A stretch of DNA of 64,000 nt from Tillandsia leiboldiana (Eukaryota; Streptophyta; Magnoliopsida; Poales; Bromeliaceae): the NCBI GenBank assembly GCA_029204045.2, contig CM055067.1:29152838-29216837 (forward strand). The letters are read 5' to 3'. A model generated the notes under the pieces. That model saw only the letters and a program-made list of their open reading frames with translations, ran no database searches and had not been told where the DNA came from. Positions 22,201-32,041 of the stretch are shown here, piece by piece. The position numbers were made by a program, and so were the translations under genes. Numbering within the stretch: position 1 is the first letter of the stretch; each line of letters starts with the position of its first letter.

Positions 22201-22616
22201 TCATGCTGGAATTGACTTAGGAGAAACCATGCTTTTCTATTCTTTATATTCGGGGGAGAGTGGCTCGGGGTTCGAGCAGAGGGAATGGGATAGTGTGGAA
22301 GACAGTTGTGGGCTTTGGGACAGGCAGGCTGGTGAGGGACCGGGGGCATTGCGGCAAACGCGATCTTTGGCGGTTGAACGGATCAGTCAGTGGTTTATTG
22401 CCATCAGATGGGATAGGGATTTGGATTTCCTAGTTTGATTGGGTTTTCCCAGGTGATCAGAGTCATGATCCAGTCCTGCGGATTTTTCGTACTTGTTACC
22501 CAGCATTATACGCGTGTGGCGCTCCCTCGAGTGCCACTACTGGAGTGTGCGTTTTTTACAGGTTCGATGTCTTCGAGACTCCCTTCTTTCCTATCGGTGT
22601 ATGCGTAGGCGGGCAT
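19261..22616 (+). repeat. E2 3' LTR, truncated by assembly gap
   Basis: Matches 11923 to about 15310, so about 0.7 kb of LTR is missing in the gap. Unlike other LTR pairs here, the two copies differ mainly by single-base insertions and deletions, often in short homopolymers. That points to sequence error near the gap rather than age. Confidence 0.9.
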
Positions 22617-22716
22617 NNNNNNNNNNNNNNNNNNNNNNNNNNNNNNNNNNNNNNNNNNNNNNNNNNNNNNNNNNNNNNNNNNNNNNNNNNNNNNNNNNNN
22701 NNNNNNNNNNNNNNNN
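22617..22716. other. Assembly gap, exactly 100 N
   Basis: One hundred Ns, the usual placeholder for a gap of unknown size. Left is the middle of the E2 3' LTR; right is the middle of an E3-family LTR. The join is scaffolding, so E2 and E7 need not be adjacent. Confidence 0.99.
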
Positions 22717-24050
22717 CCCGCATGGGTGTGGTGGACCGGCGTGTGGCACCGTGCACCGTGGGCCATGGCCACCTTCCCTCTCTCCCTTCTTTCCTTCTTC
22801 TTCTTCCTCCCCCGCAAGCGTTTTTCTCCAGTTCTTTTCCTTCTCTTCTCACCCGAGAGCGAGAGAGAGTGAGGAGAGTGTGGAGATGGCGTTTTCGCAT
22901 CGCTGGCCTCGTGGACGCCCGAGGCTTCCGATGGGGGCGTTGCGGCGCGGCGGCGCGGTCGGGTAAGTCCCGCGTTTTGCTTTACTGTATTTTTGTACAG
23001 TTTTTGGAGCGTTCTTTTAGACTTAATTGACCCTCTTGCTCGTTTCTGTGTTGGGCACCGTGCACCGTTTTGCGTGCTGACTCCGTTTTGCATTGCGGAT
23101 CCTTGCACCGTGCACCGTTTGAGTGCGGACTCCGTTTTCGTGCGGACCTGCACCGTGCACAGTTTTGCATGCGGACTCCATTTTTGCGTGCGATCCTGGC
23201 ACCGTGCACCGTTTTGCGTGCGATCCGTTTGACGTGCGGATTCGGCACCGTGCTCCTTTTGCGTGCGGACTCCGGCAGCGACAATCGTTTTGCGTGTGTG
23301 ACTCCATTTGGCGTGCGGATTCCGGAACCATGCTCCGTTGCGTGCGACTTATCTCGAGCGGACTCGTTTTGCGTGCGGATCGCGTGGAGGCCAATTGCAA
23401 GTGTCTACGACAATTGGTGGTCAAATCGAGGTGGGTGGCCTTATCTCCAAATTTATGGATGTACATATTCTACTGATGTAGGACTATGCATGATAGTTTA
23501 TTTCATGGTGTAGTATGCCTGATTGTAGGAATGTTATTCCTTTTATTATATGTATATGTTATCTTGAACTTGACCTAGCACCCCCGTCATATGTTGTATT
23601 GTAACCAGGACTAGTAGAACCCTCACTTGGGCTAGGGTTATTGGGCTTAGACATCCAAACTGTTCCTCATCCCGGACATAGTGTTTTCTCGCCCGGGTAG
23701 TGGGCCGAGAGGTCGGACTTTGCTTTTAGTGTGGGATGCTTTTACACTCTTGCCTGGAGCAGAGTGGAGTCGGTAGTTTACTGGTTGCTTATCTGTGTCG
23801 GGAGCCGTTTGGTAACGGTAGTCCCGAAGGTCTTGTTTCCCGTTGTCCGTCGTGAGGGAGCCGTTGCGCAGACGGCAGTCCCGGGCCGTCGAGTTCTCCT
23901 TCCGTTTATTGCGAATCGTTGGGGTTGACGGTGGTTCCAGGTCGTTGCGTGTTGTCCGACCTTTTTGTTACCCTGAGTTGGTCGGTCGTTCCTGGCTGTG
24001 GAGTATCTCCAAGCCAGTAGCCTTGTGCTGGCGAGCCGTTGGCGAGGCTA
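22717..24050 (+). repeat. E7: E3-family LTR, left part (interrupted by E5)
   Basis: Aligns with about 39508-41102 of the E3 LTR: CT-rich leader, capsule of GTGCACCG minisatellite units, then the GCCAATTGCAAGTGTCTACGA phrase region near 23390 and on to GAGGCTA. It continues at 34715 after E5. Many one-base indels against E3. The 5' end is lost in the gap, so solo LTR or 3' LTR cannot be decided. Confidence 0.85.
23045..23385 (+). repeat. Degenerate minisatellite in E7 LTR
   Basis: Units built from TTTTGCGTGCGGACTCC and GCACCGTGCACCG recur about a dozen times with much variation. It is the counterpart of the cleaner array in the E3 LTR at 39873-40396. Confidence 0.8.
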
Positions 24051-24278
24051 TGTTTTTTACGGAATTTGAGTTGGCGTAGTTTCGTGAAAGGTTCAAGTCT
24101 TGAAGATTGAAGGTGAAGAAAGTTGGATCATTTAACTCAATCTCAAGAAAGAAGAATTCAAAAGGATCAGTATGTTTAACTAAAGATTTTGTGTGATCCG
24201 AATACTTCTTGTAGTGTAGAAACACTGGAAGAATTTTTATTGCATAAAAATCAAAAACTGGTGTTGGGACATGTTCAG

Positions 24279-24499
24279 GATCCGGATCAGAGCCGCAGAT
24301 CCGGATCCCGAAGGTTGTTGTTTCATACATTACTTCAATCCGGATCGCAGCATCTCACGATCCGGATCCCGAACGTTGAGTTTTCCAATTGTGAACGATC
24401 CGGATCAGGCATTCCGATCCGGATCCGAACGATTGTTTTTTCTCTGGAACCGTCCTTTCTTTGCTACTGGCATCCGATCGCCCAAATCCGATCCGGATC
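24279..24499 (+). promoter_or_regulatory. U3 array of GATCCGGATC palindromes (E5 5' LTR)
   Basis: GATCCGGATC or a close variant occurs at 24279, 24298, 24338, 24359, 24397, 24416 and 24490. The first six form three pairs with starts 19-21 bp apart, about two helical turns, the second of each pair usually followed by CCGAA. The array ends about 65 bp before the TATA box. Paired binding sites for a dimeric factor are a reasonable inference. Copies: 33641-33862, 59022-59244 and an internal one at 31430-31521. Confidence 0.75.
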
Positions 24500-24564
24500 G
24501 CCGTCCGTAAAATTCCAGAAATGTTAGGTTTTTTATTCTTATCTCCTTCCAAGGGTTTCTAACC

Positions 24565-24572
24565 TATAAATA
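24565..24572 (+). promoter_or_regulatory. TATA box of E5 5' LTR
   Basis: TATAAATA downstream of the palindrome array; the same box is at 33929-33936 in the 3' LTR and 59311-59318 in E6. Confidence 0.85.
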
Positions 24573-24863
24573 GACCCTATGACTCTTTTTCTAGGTGAAA
24601 AAGAAAAGACCGATAATCCAAATAGCCGTCATTTTCATATATCATTTTATACGGCCTAGATCCACATATAGAGAAGAAAGGAAATCATTAGAGAATACTC
24701 TATGTTTCTTCATCTATATTGATTAGTTTGATTCTAGGTTTTCATACTCACATCTTGAGTTGAATCAAACTAATGAATACTTAGATGGTATTTCCGATCT
24801 ATCTTTGATCTAAGTATTCGGCGGATCATCACCACCCAAAAACAACGATTTACCCCAAAATCG

Positions 24864-25040
24864 GCGCGTGGATTCGCGTGTCCTTGTGGATTCAAGGTTC
24901 AACCGCTCTCGTGGATTCGGAGCGAGGCACGTTCGTGGATTCGAAGGGTGCTATTGGTGAAGACCGTGGATTCGGTCGGACGTCGTGGATTCGACGTTGG
25001 ACGCCGTGGATTCGGCGTTGGGCGCAGATCGTGGATTCGA
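24864..25040 (+). promoter_or_regulatory. Row of TGGATT-loop hairpins in R-U5 (E5 5' LTR)
   Basis: Eight copies of loop TGGATT are each flanked by complementary arms that differ from copy to copy: CGCG/CGCG, CCTTG/CAAGG, GCTCTCG/CGGAGC (one bulge), TTCG/CGAA, GACCG/CGGTC, ACGTCG/CGACGT, ACGCCG/CGGCGT and TCG/CGA. They lie about 300 bp after the TATA box, inside the transcribed leader. Gag starts only about 20 nt after the primer site, so this array is the main structured part of the 5' leader. Role in RNA packaging is inferred. Confidence 0.75.
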
Positions 25041-25341
25041 GAAGCGTCGTGGAGCGAGCGGAGAAGATCCTCTAGGAGCGTATGAAAAGGTTGAGTCGTA
25101 AGTGTGTACGGTAAATCACCTTGTACGTGTTTTAATTCTAGTGGATTTCTGCCGTGTTATCGGTCCCGTGGTTTTTTACTCCGGTGATGGAGTTTTCCAC
25201 GTAAAAATCTTGCGTGTTATTTTTATTTCCGCATTGGGTTTTTTATCGCAACGATTTTTGAGTGTTTATACGTTTACACCTATTCACCCCCCTCTAGGTT
25301 TTCTTCCCCTATTTAGATCTATATTACATATAACCAACAAG

Positions 25342-25353
25342 TGGTATCAGAGC
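25342..25353 (+). other. E5 primer binding site
   Basis: TGGTATCAGAGC two bases after the LTR end. The gag ATG follows at 25373, leaving only 19 nt of leader. Confidence 0.95.
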
Positions 25354-25372
25354 GGGAATAGGGTTGTAAACA

Positions 25373-27360
25373 ATGGTTGAAGGTGGAAACATCAATCGAC
25401 CCCTTTCTTTGATGGAACAAATTATGCGTACTGGAAAGTACGGATGAAAGCCTTTTTAATTTCCATCGACGAAAGGGTGTGGCAATCAATTGAATTAGGA
25501 TGGTCTAATCCAACTGAAATTATCTCTGATGTTCGCACCTTAAAACCTAGGTCGAAATGGACCAAGGAAGAGTTAGATTCATCTTCTTACAATGGCAAGG
25601 GAATTAATGCTATTTTTAATGCCTTATCTCAAACTGAATTCTCTCGCGTCTCGGCATGTGAGACTGCGAAAGAAATCTGGGATGTTCTTCAGGTTACACA
25701 TGAGGGAACTAACCTCGTGAAGATTCAGAAACTGCAAATGCTTACGAGCAAGTTTGACTCTATCTTGATGGCAGAAAATGAATCTTTCACGGACTACTAT
25801 ACACGATTGCAAGACATCGTAAACTCATGTGCTAACCTGGAGAGAAGATTCCAGAATTTAAGATTGTAAGAAAGATCTTAAGAACTCTTCCTGAACGATT
25901 TCGCCCAAAGGTTACTGCCATTGAAACTATTAAACACCCGGACGAAATACGTGTAGAAGAATTAGTTGGTTCATTACAAACTTATGAAATGACATTTACT
26001 ACTAACAATTCTTCTGGAAAAGCATCCTCTTCTAAGTCTTCAGGTTATGCGTTGAAAACAACTAAGGAAGAAGACGCGGATACATCCTCCTCAGACGATG
26101 ACGAGAACCTTTCTATGGAGGAATTTGAGAAGCAGCTCGCTCTCTTGACAAGGAAGTTTCGCCGCAACTTTCGAAGGGGTAATTCAAGTAAATCTCCATC
26201 CTTCGGAAAGTCGAACAAAGGCAAGGGTACTTCAAGTTACAAGTCAAGAAAGCAAGAGAACTTCTCAAAGGATAAGAAAAGTTCAGAGGGACAACTACAA
26301 TGCTTCAAATGTCGAGGCTACGGCCACATTGCAACGGAGTGTCCCAACAAGTATCCGGCAAAGAAGAAGGCGATGCAAGTCGTCACTTGGGATGACAACT
26401 CAACGTCAAATGAGTCGTCTTCAAGTGATGAAGAAAAGAGCTCCACGGCATTCCACGCGTCCCATCTTCACCCTTCATGTGCTTTATGGCAAGTACGTCC
26501 GAGTCATTGTCCAACTCCACTGTTGAAAAGATTGCAACGGACAACGAATCGGATGATTCGGAAGGTGAAGATTTGCTCTAGCCTACCACAGACTTTTGAG
26601 GGATTCAAAGAAAGTGGCTAAGCAAAACAAGAGTTTGAGAGGGAGATTGCATGATCTCGAAGAAGAAGCAAAAAGAGCAACTTCTCTCTCAAACGCTCTT
26701 GAAGTGGAAAGGGAAAATCTGATAAAAGCAAATGTTTCCCTTCCAAGAGTCCAATGAGCTTTTTGAGAAGGAACATACAAAATCTGTGGCATAAAGCGGA
26801 TCACTTCTCAAAGCTCAACAACGAGGCTCGACAGGATAACCTGGAATGACAAAGACCATTTTCCAACTCAAGGATGACTTGCAGCGATTTCTCTTCATGA
26901 AGGAGTAAGTTGGATAGGCTTCTTGGTCTTGGTCAACAAAATCGGTTCGGCCTCGGGTACACTCAAACTGGAAACAGTCCAAGTTCGAGTGGGACAGTTT
27001 TTGTGCCTCAGTCGGTATCTCCTCCTCCGACACCGGAATTCAAGACAAACAACGACAACAACCTACTTCATCCTCTTTGGGATCGTCAAGATCTAAGGTA
27101 TGTTTTCGTTGTGGTGTTTCATGGCACATAAGAAGATATTGCAAGACGGGAGTCAAACGCTCCACCTCAAACACTCTCTTGCAATGACTACCACAAAGGT
27201 GATTCCTCGGAAATCATTGCAAATCAATTGAAGGCAAAAAAACCTTGGTAGTTTACCGCGCAAGACGACTTCATCAAGGAGCAGCAATCGTTTTAACAAG
27301 ACGCTTTCACCTAGGCATTATAACTTCACGACCATTACCGACGCATTCCAAAAAGGTTTG
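25373..27360 (+). pseudogene. gag: E5 gag, broken by several frameshifts
   Basis: The frame opens at 25373 (MVEGGNINRP, as in E6). A lost base near 25400 ends it, and it continues in 25444-25869 (WQSIELGW to CANLE), breaks again near 25850, and continues through 25868-26621. That last piece holds the first zinc knuckle CFKCRGYGHIATECP near 26302. After 26460 the coiled-coil part is split by further indels. The second knuckle (C-X2-C-X4-H-X4-C, CFRCGVSWHIRRYC) is readable near 27097. E6 gives an intact sister of this Gag. Most lesions are one-base indels in the zone near the assembly gap, so some may be sequence errors. Confidence 0.85.
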
Positions 27361-28393
27361 GCTGCGCAAAGGTGAAATCTTTCCTTGTCTTGTTACCAAT
27401 GTTTCCTTGCATGCATATGATAGTTCGTCTTGGTATCTGGATAGCGGGTGTTCCGTCACATGACCGTGACAAAAATAGTTTTCAAAATCTTGAGAAAATC
27501 TCCGGAGGACTCGTTGTTTTCGGAGACGGTCGATCTTCCAAAATTGTTGGAAAAGGAACAGTAGCTATTCCAGATGGCCCGGGTTCTAAATAATGTGTTA
27601 TTTGTTGATGGTCTTAAGACTAACCTCATAAGCATAAGTCAACTTTGCGACAATGGTTTTGTCAGTTAACTTTTCATCTGTTGAATGTGTTGTACTGATA
27701 AGGACCATGTCTTCTTTTTAAAAGGGGTTAGATCTGAAAACAATTGCTATGTTGTTCCTAATAAAATTTCAGAAAAATGTAATCTAGTTTTCTTTGATTA
27801 ATGAAACAATTTGGCATGAAAGGCTAGGTCACATAAATTTTAAGGAAACTTGCTAGAATTTCAAAACAAGGAAATGGTCAAGGGGGTTTCCAAAACTTTT
27901 ATTTAAACAAAACATTGTGTGTGGTGGTTGCCAAAAGGGGAAACAGTCCAGGACTGCGCACAAGAACTTGAACCACGTTGGTACAAAACGGCCTTTGGAA
28001 CTTTTTACACATGGATTTAATGGGGCCAACTCGTCAATCATCTTGTGGGAGGTAAATGGTATATTTTCTTGATGATTGATGATTTCTCTCGATATTCTTG
28101 GGTAGCATTTTTAAAAGAGAAAGCTGATACTTTTGATTCTTTTCACGAGATTGCCTTCGTATTATGATTGAAAAGAATGAAAAGATCATTCGTGTTAGAA
28201 GTGATAGAGGTGGAGAATTCGTTAACTCTAAATTCATTGACTTTTGCACTTCAAACGGTATTAAGCATGAATTCTCTGCACCCTATACACCTCAACAGAA
28301 TGGTGTTGTCGAGCGCAAAAACAGGGTTGTTCAAGAGATGGCACGTGTTATGCTTCACAGCCGGAATTTACCGCTACATTTTGGGCTGAAGCT
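27361..28393 (+). pseudogene. E5 protease and integrase region, broken
   Basis: The protease motif SSWYLDSGCS is at about 27423-27454 and is followed by a frame break. A GAG-pre-integrase-like stretch (ETIWHERLGHINF) is at about 27800-27840. Zinc-binding residues of integrase follow near 27920, then the first catalytic Asp in MIDDFSRYSW (about 28073). The open piece 28164-28397 has the second Asp in SDRGGEF (28203) and the Glu in NGVVERKNR (28311), 35 residues apart. All catalytic residues are recognisable, but at least four frame breaks prevent expression as written. Confidence 0.85.
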
Positions 28394-29431
28394 GTGAACA
28401 CTGCAATCTATGTAATTAATCGAGTTTATTTGCGCCCGGGAACGTTAAATACACCATATGAACTATGGTGTGGTAGAAAACCCAACATCAAATATTTTTG
28501 CATCTTCGGGAGTCGGTGTTACATTTTACGTGACCATGAAAATCTTGGAAAGTTTGACTCTCGAAGTGACGAAGGGATATTCTTGGGGTATTCTACAAAT
28601 AGTAGAGCATATCGAGTATTTAACTTGGAATCTAAGACGATCGTAGAATCTATAAATGTTAAAGTAGATGAAGCTTTTCACTTTGGATCTGGAAAATCTA
28701 CCCTCGATATCTCTCTAGATGATGATTCACCTGCCATTGCATCTTCTCATAATAATACTTCCAATATTAATGATGCATCTAATGGTTCTTCAAGTTTATC
28801 TGATGTGCAGGAATCATCTCATATACCTCCGAGTACTCCGTTTCAACAAACGCTACGAATCTCCAAGGATCATCCGGAATCAAATATTATTGGAGATCCA
28901 CAAGAAGGAGTTAGAACTCGGAGGCAGTTGGTTTGTGGATTCGCTTGCTACGTATCTTTAATCGAACCAAAGAACATAGATGAAGCTCTTCAGGATGACG
29001 ACTGGATTAAAGCAATGCAGGAAGAGCTCCATCAATTTGAGCGAAACAAAGTCTGGGAATTAACGAAGCCTCCAAAGCAACATAATGTGATAGGTACCAA
29101 ATGGATTTTCAAGAACAAGAAAAATGAAGATGGTACTATCGTCAGGAACAAGGCACGATTAGTTGCTCAAGGCTACTCTCAAGTAGAAGGTATAGACTTT
29201 GATGAAACATTCGCCCCTGTAGCTAGACTCAAGTCCATTCGTATACTATTTGCTATTGCTTGTCATTTTAAAATCAAATTATTTCAAATGGACGTTAAGA
29301 GCGCGTTTCTAAATGGGTTTTTAAATGAGGAAGTTTATGTGGCTCAACCGAAAGGTTTTGTAGACCATAAACAACCTAACCATGTTTTTCGTTTGAAAAA
29401 GGCTCTTTACGGTCTGAAACAAGCACCGTGA
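28394..29431 (+). CDS. E5 integrase tail and reverse transcriptase, first part
   Basis: Continues pol: NTAIYVINRVYLRPGTLNTP and FGSRCYILRD belong to the integrase C-terminal region, followed by an acidic, serine-rich spacer (about residues 95-190). The copia reverse transcriptase then starts with the DDDWIKAMQEELHQFERN segment and runs through GTKWIFKNK, RLVAQGYSQVEGIDFDETFAPVAR split over adjoining motifs, DVKSAFLNG and ALYGLKQAP. The frame ends at an in-frame TGA (29429-29431) where related elements have Arg (CGA), a C-to-T change typical of methylated cytosine. Downstream codons continue in the same frame at 29432. Confidence 0.9.
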   Translation: MNTAIYVINRVYLRPGTLNTPYELWCGRKPNIKYFCIFGSRCYILRDHENLGKFDSRSDEGIFLGYSTNSRAYRVFNLESKTIVESINVKVDEAFHFGSGKSTLDISLDDDSPAIASSHNNTSNINDASNGSSSLSDVQESSHIPPSTPFQQTLRISKDHPESNIIGDPQEGVRTRRQLVCGFACYVSLIEPKNIDEALQDDDWIKAMQEELHQFERNKVWELTKPPKQHNVIGTKWIFKNKKNEDGTIVRNKARLVAQGYSQVEGIDFDETFAPVARLKSIRILFAIACHFKIKLFQMDVKSAFLNGFLNEEVYVAQPKGFVDHKQPNHVFRLKKALYGLKQAP

Positions 29432-29446
29432 GCATGGTACGAAAGG

Positions 29447-29743
29447 TTGACAAAGCACCTTTTGGAGAAGGGCTATACTCGAGGGGGAGCTGACAGGACT
29501 CTCTTTGTGAAGCATTATCAAAGCAATTTCATTGTAGCACAAATCTATGTCGATGACATTGTATTTGGCGCAACAAGAGATAATGATGCTTCTAAATTCG
29601 CGGAGACCATGGAAAGCGAATTTGAGATGTCCATGATGGGCGAATTGACTTATTTCCTTGGATTGCAAATTAAACAAAATGATGAAGGTATTCACTTGAG
29701 TCAATCCAAGTATGCAATGGAGTTGGTTAAAAGTTTGACTTAG
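29447..29743 (+). CDS. E5 reverse transcriptase, catalytic part
   Basis: Same frame as 28394-29431 after the premature TGA; the ATG at 29447 is only where the open stretch has its first Met. It holds the RT catalytic YVDDIVFG (Asp codons at 29552 and 29555) and MMGELTYFLGLQIKQ, a hallmark of the SIRE lineage. It ends at a TAG produced by loss of one T in the run near 29736; the frame then resumes towards RNase H at 29770. Confidence 0.9.
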   Translation: MTKHLLEKGYTRGGADRTLFVKHYQSNFIVAQIYVDDIVFGATRDNDASKFAETMESEFEMSMMGELTYFLGLQIKQNDEGIHLSQSKYAMELVKSLT

Positions 29744-29769
29744 AAAATTCGAAGGATTTTCCGACTCCA

Positions 29770-30492
29770 ATGGGAACTAGCCACAAGGGACTTGGAAGTG
29801 AATCACAAAGTGAGAATGTAGACGAGAAACTGTATCGAAGTATGATTGGAAGTCTACTTTACCTCACGGCTAGTCGCCCGGATATATCCTTTAGTGTTGG
29901 GATTTGCGCGAGATATCAATCAGCACCAAAGGAGGTTCACCTGAAAGCGGTGAAAAGGATCATCCGGTACATCAAAGGATCAATTAATTTCGGAATTTGG
30001 TATCCTATGGGAACTAGTTTGGATATTGTTGGATACTCAGATGCCGATTGGGCAGGATCAGTGGATGATCGGAAAAGCACGAGTGGTGCATGCTTCTATC
30101 TTGGCCATTGCCTTGTTGCATGGCACAGTAAAAATCAGAATTGCATAGCACTCTCGACTGCCGAAGCAGAATACATTTCAGCGGGTAGTTGTTCAACCCA
30201 ACTCATTTGGATGAAAAGTGTGTTGAGCGACTTCCGGATTTCAGCATCTTCGGTAACAATTCTTTGTGACAACACAAGTGCAATTAACATTTCTAAAAAC
30301 CCTGTGTTGCACTCTAGAACAAAACATATTGAACTTAGATATCATTTTCTTAGAGAGCTAGTTGAATCAAATACTCTTCAACTTTCATATATTTCAACTG
30401 AGGATCAATTAGCTGACATCTTAACAAAACCTTTGGATCAAAAACGTTTTATTCATTTGCGAAAAGCAATTGGAATGCTTTCCTTGAAATAA
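29770..30492 (+). CDS. E5 RNase H and end of Pol
   Basis: 240 codons: the RT thumb/connection segment (YRSMIGSLLYLTASRPDI) followed by copia RNase H with YSDADWAGSVDDRKSTSG (first Asp codon at 30040), LSTAEAEYISAG, CDNTSAI and HIELRYHFLRE. It ends DILTKPLDQKRFIHLRKAIGML, the usual copia Pol C-terminus. This part is uninterrupted and ends at the natural stop. It belongs to the pol frame begun upstream and would need readthrough of the earlier lesions. Confidence 0.92.
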   Translation: MGTSHKGLGSESQSENVDEKLYRSMIGSLLYLTASRPDISFSVGICARYQSAPKEVHLKAVKRIIRYIKGSINFGIWYPMGTSLDIVGYSDADWAGSVDDRKSTSGACFYLGHCLVAWHSKNQNCIALSTAEAEYISAGSCSTQLIWMKSVLSDFRISASSVTILCDNTSAINISKNPVLHSRTKHIELRYHFLRELVESNTLQLSYISTEDQLADILTKPLDQKRFIHLRKAIGMLSLK

Positions 30493-30865
30493 ACTTCTTT
30501 TTGAAACCTTTGCTTAGGATAGGTTTTGTTTTTGTTTTGTTTTGTTCATTATCTATGTTTGTACATAGGACATTAATTGAGCATAGATCATAATTGACTT
30601 TAATTGCATCTTTTCGCACATTTAGAAATTTATTATGCTTTTGCCATCATAATATTTCACTGTTGCAATGATCATTTATGTTAATTAAATCATCTTCTAA
30701 GTGATCAAAGTCAATTTCTCTCTCAATGATCTCTTGGTATAGTCATTATCTTATTTGACTGCTTAGTCGAGTATGAAATCGAGATCAATTTTTGGTTGAA
30801 TACTTTATATCTTAAATAATTGATAGCCAATTGAGGGGGAGTCAAAGAAATGTAAAATGCTCAAA

Positions 30866-31094
30866 AGATGTGGAAAGAGTTACATCCCAATGAGGAGTGT
30901 GAAAACTACCACCACATGGAGGAAAGAGCTACCACCTCGGTCGTCCGAGTATTGTGTGCAGCTACCACATGTATACCAAGTATGGTTGTTCAATTTTTGA
31001 TTAAGTAAAATGCATGTTGAAATACTTGACTTCGTCAAATTTCAAGGTTGGTATAAGGTGGGATTTTAAAGAAAGATGCTCAAAGAGCCACTCT
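30866..31094 (+). promoter_or_regulatory. Conserved non-coding block of SIRE-type elements (E5 copy)
   Basis: Two segments, 30866-30972 and 31046-31094, are almost the same in E6 although the flanking sequence has diverged. The first holds CTACCAC three times and CGGTCGTCCG; the second holds GGTTGGTATAAGGTGG and GATGCTCAAAGAGCCAC. No ORF explains the conservation. SIRE elements are known to keep conserved non-coding motifs before the 3' LTR; whether this is one of them I cannot check. Confidence 0.65.
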
Positions 31095-31429
31095 CTTCAA
31101 CAGATTGTCTAGATAAATTATCTACCATATTTGGGATTTCAAACATCTATTGATCTTTGTATTTCATTTTCTTTACCGAACTGATGATTTGATAAAGGCA
31201 TTACTCATAAGATCAAGTTAGATGTAATTGAAGGTGTTCAACTTTAAGGGATTTAATTTTTGTAAATTCTCGTTTCATTTTTGGATATTATTGATAGATT
31301 TGGCATAATCTAATTCTTGTTGTATGAAACGATGATTTTTGTTTAAAGTTGATACACAATTGTGCTTACATACTTTTTCTGGATCTTATGAATTTTTTTC
31401 TAAATTTTTCTGAAGAAAAAGTTGGAGCC

Positions 31430-31521
31430 GATCCGGATCGGGCAAGCTGATCCGGATCCCGAACGTAGGCTTCTTCCTGCGGCTGGCGGATCCGGATCGA
31501 AATCTCGATCCGATCCGGATC
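31430..31521 (+). promoter_or_regulatory. Internal GATCCGGATC array, possible second promoter
   Basis: GATCCGGATC starts at 31430, 31449, 31489 and 31512. The first pair is 19 bp apart and the first motif pair ends in CCCGAACG as in the LTR. No canonical TATA box follows (TTTTAATAAG near 31533 is the nearest). Position just before the extra ORF suggests it drives that ORF. Confidence 0.5.
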
Positions 31522-31656
31522 ACGGCTAGGGTTTTAATAAGAACAAGAGGGTTTTGATTTCTTTTACCTTAATCTTTTGTTCTCAAGTCTCTAGAGCCTC
31601 TCTCTCTAGAACTATTGCACCTTGGAGCTTTCCAAACTCAAGTTCTTCGAATACAA

Positions 31657-32041
31657 GTAAGTTTTATTGATCAAAATCCCGTTTTTCACAGTTTTCTCTA
31701 TTTTCTTCAAAACGTGATGAGATTTTTCTATCTTTTTCGTTTTTGAATGGTTTTTGGTCAAATTTCTTTTGAAATAAGAACTCTGGGTAGATTAGTTTTT
31801 GATTATATGCTAGGTATTCTCCTGATTAACGGATTTTTAGACTTCGATTTCTAAAAATTTCAGTTTTAGGGCATATAATAAGGATTTTCGAAAATCATGC
31901 AATTGATCTATTTTTAAAAGTCCTTTTTGCAAAACTAATTTGATTCTTAGTCTCTCTACATGATTATGATTGTTTGGGTACAATTTTTCAAATCTTTGAA
32001 AATTAACAATTTATCATGTGTTCTTGAGTTATTGTTCACAG
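31657..32041 (+). other. Candidate 5'-UTR intron before the extra ORF
   Basis: ACAA/GTAAGT at 31657 and TTGTTCACAG/G ending at 32041 are good plant splice sites, and the 385 nt between are AT-rich with long T runs. The ORF starts 29 nt after the acceptor. Predicted only; RNA reads would decide. Confidence 0.45.

Larger units (their letters stand above)
11923..22616 (+). mobile_element. E2: non-autonomous Tekay-derived element with decayed coding region
   Basis: 5' LTR 11923-16021, internal region 16022-19260 and 3' LTR from 19261, cut by the N gap. The left target-site candidate is CACAT (11918-11922); the right one is lost. The internal region is 3.2 kb and keeps only gag, pol and chromodomain relics in the usual order, yet its cis signals are intact. 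LTR end and leader resemble E1, so E1-type proteins may have mobilised it. Confidence 0.9.
24051..25339 (+). repeat. E5 5' LTR
   Basis: Begins TGTT (four extra Ts against TGTTACGG of the 3' copy) and ends AACCAACA. Order inside: palindrome array (24279-24499), TATA box (24565), hairpin array (24864-25040). It carries numerous one-base indels relative to 33414-34714. Confidence 0.92.

Noticed and set aside
22493..23153. ORFs spanning the N gap
   Set aside because: They include undetermined bases and join two unrelated LTRs.
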